This document shows positions 24,299 through 24,441 of a stretch of 24,441 nucleotides of DNA, in pieces (within the stretch, counting starts at the first letter, position 1; every line of letters begins with the position of its first letter). Origin of the DNA: Fidelibacterota bacterium UBA7303 (GTDB lineage: Bacteria > Fidelibacterota > Marinisomatia > Marinisomatales > UBA1611); the NCBI GenBank assembly GCA_002471805.1, contig DKQR01000061.1, positions 1 through 24,441 on the forward strand, in the 5' to 3' direction. The position numbers were made by a program, and so were the translations under genes. The notes under the pieces are model-generated. The model worked only from the letters and a program-made list of their open reading frames with translations, ran no database searches and was not told where the DNA came from.

Positions 24299-24441
24299 AG
24301 TATTTCCAGTTGATTATTGATTTGACGGTATTCTTTATAAAATGCCGCCAGTGGCAGGCCCATTACATTAAAATAGCAGCCGTCCACTTTTTTCACCTGC
24401 ACAGAAAACCAGTCCTGTATCCCGTAACTACCAGCCTTATC
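24295..24441 (-). CDS. maf: Maf-like nucleoside triphosphate pyrophosphatase, 3' part only
   Basis: The last 48 residues and the TGA stop of a gene that enters from the right edge on the minus strand. The visible sequence DKAGSYGIQDWFSVQV, then GCYFNVMGLPLAAFY, is the conserved end of the Maf/HAM1-like family (usual form DKAGAYGIQG and NVVGLPL). Maf proteins hydrolyse non-canonical or modified nucleotides such as dTTP, UTP or m7GTP and were first linked to septum inhibition in Bacillus. The Asp and Lys of the DKAG motif are part of the active site; the N-terminal SASPRR region lies outside the window. The stop overlaps the arfB start by 4 bases (GTGA). Confidence 0.93.
   Translation of the reverse strand, partial: DKAGSYGIQDWFSVQVKKVDGCYFNVMGLPLAAFYKEYRQINNQLEIL

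Overview
The window is a bacterial chromosome segment of intermediate GC. It looks like the FCB superphylum, most probably Candidatus Neomarinimicrobiota (Marinimicrobia/SAR406) or a close relative. The reasons are a secreted protein with a type IX secretion (T9SS) C-terminal domain carrying the PNPFNP signature, a small exosortase system of the kind seen in Bacteroidota-like genomes, promoter candidates that resemble the Bacteroidota pattern, and a PASTA-bearing FtsI. The phylum is an inference; no rRNA gene is present.

Left part, plus strand (1-5985). A YtcJ-like amidohydrolase, cut by the window edge, is followed by a run of tightly spaced genes: a 711-residue T9SS cargo protein, a 58-residue protein that is almost entirely signal peptide plus a C-terminal sorting signal, an exosortase (Cys/Arg/His triad visible), a four-helix membrane protein whose start lies inside the exosortase gene, and a DPM1-like glycosyltransferase. 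The last four look like a self-contained sorting cassette, related to what I recall as the PID-CTERM/exosortase X systems: one tiny dedicated substrate, the processing enzyme, a membrane partner and a polyprenyl-phosphate-type glycosyltransferase. The exosortase frame has no normal start where its first helix begins; one missing G at 3979/3980 would restore a perfect ATGA stop/start overlap. rpmB (bL28) follows with its own promoter candidate and ends at a bidirectional terminator.

Right part, minus strand (6067-22866). This is an unbroken division and cell wall (dcw) cluster, in order of transcription mraZ, rsmH, ftsL, ftsI, murE, murF, mraY, murD, ftsW, murG, murC, murB, ftsQ, ftsA, ftsZ. 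Almost every junction overlaps by 1 to 11 bases or nearly touches; only ftsA-ftsZ has a gap, and ftsZ has the strongest ribosome binding site. The enzymes cover the pathway from UDP-MurNAc formation (MurB) through the stem peptide (MurC, D, E, F), lipid I (MraY) and lipid II (MurG) to septal synthesis (FtsW, FtsI), together with the divisome core (FtsL, FtsQ, FtsA, FtsZ). No ddl lies in the cluster. MurE carries the DNPR motif of meso-diaminopimelate enzymes. Upstream of mraZ sits a promoter followed by 10-base-spaced GTGGG boxes, the expected MraZ autoregulatory operator.

Far right, minus strand (22988-24441). maf (partial), arfB and rodZ precede the dcw cluster in the same direction, so a cell-shape gene is placed directly upstream of the division genes. 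A bulged inverted repeat fills the short arfB-rodZ gap. No stretch of more than 300 bases lacks a gene; no tRNA, rRNA, CRISPR, IS element or prophage gene was seen.
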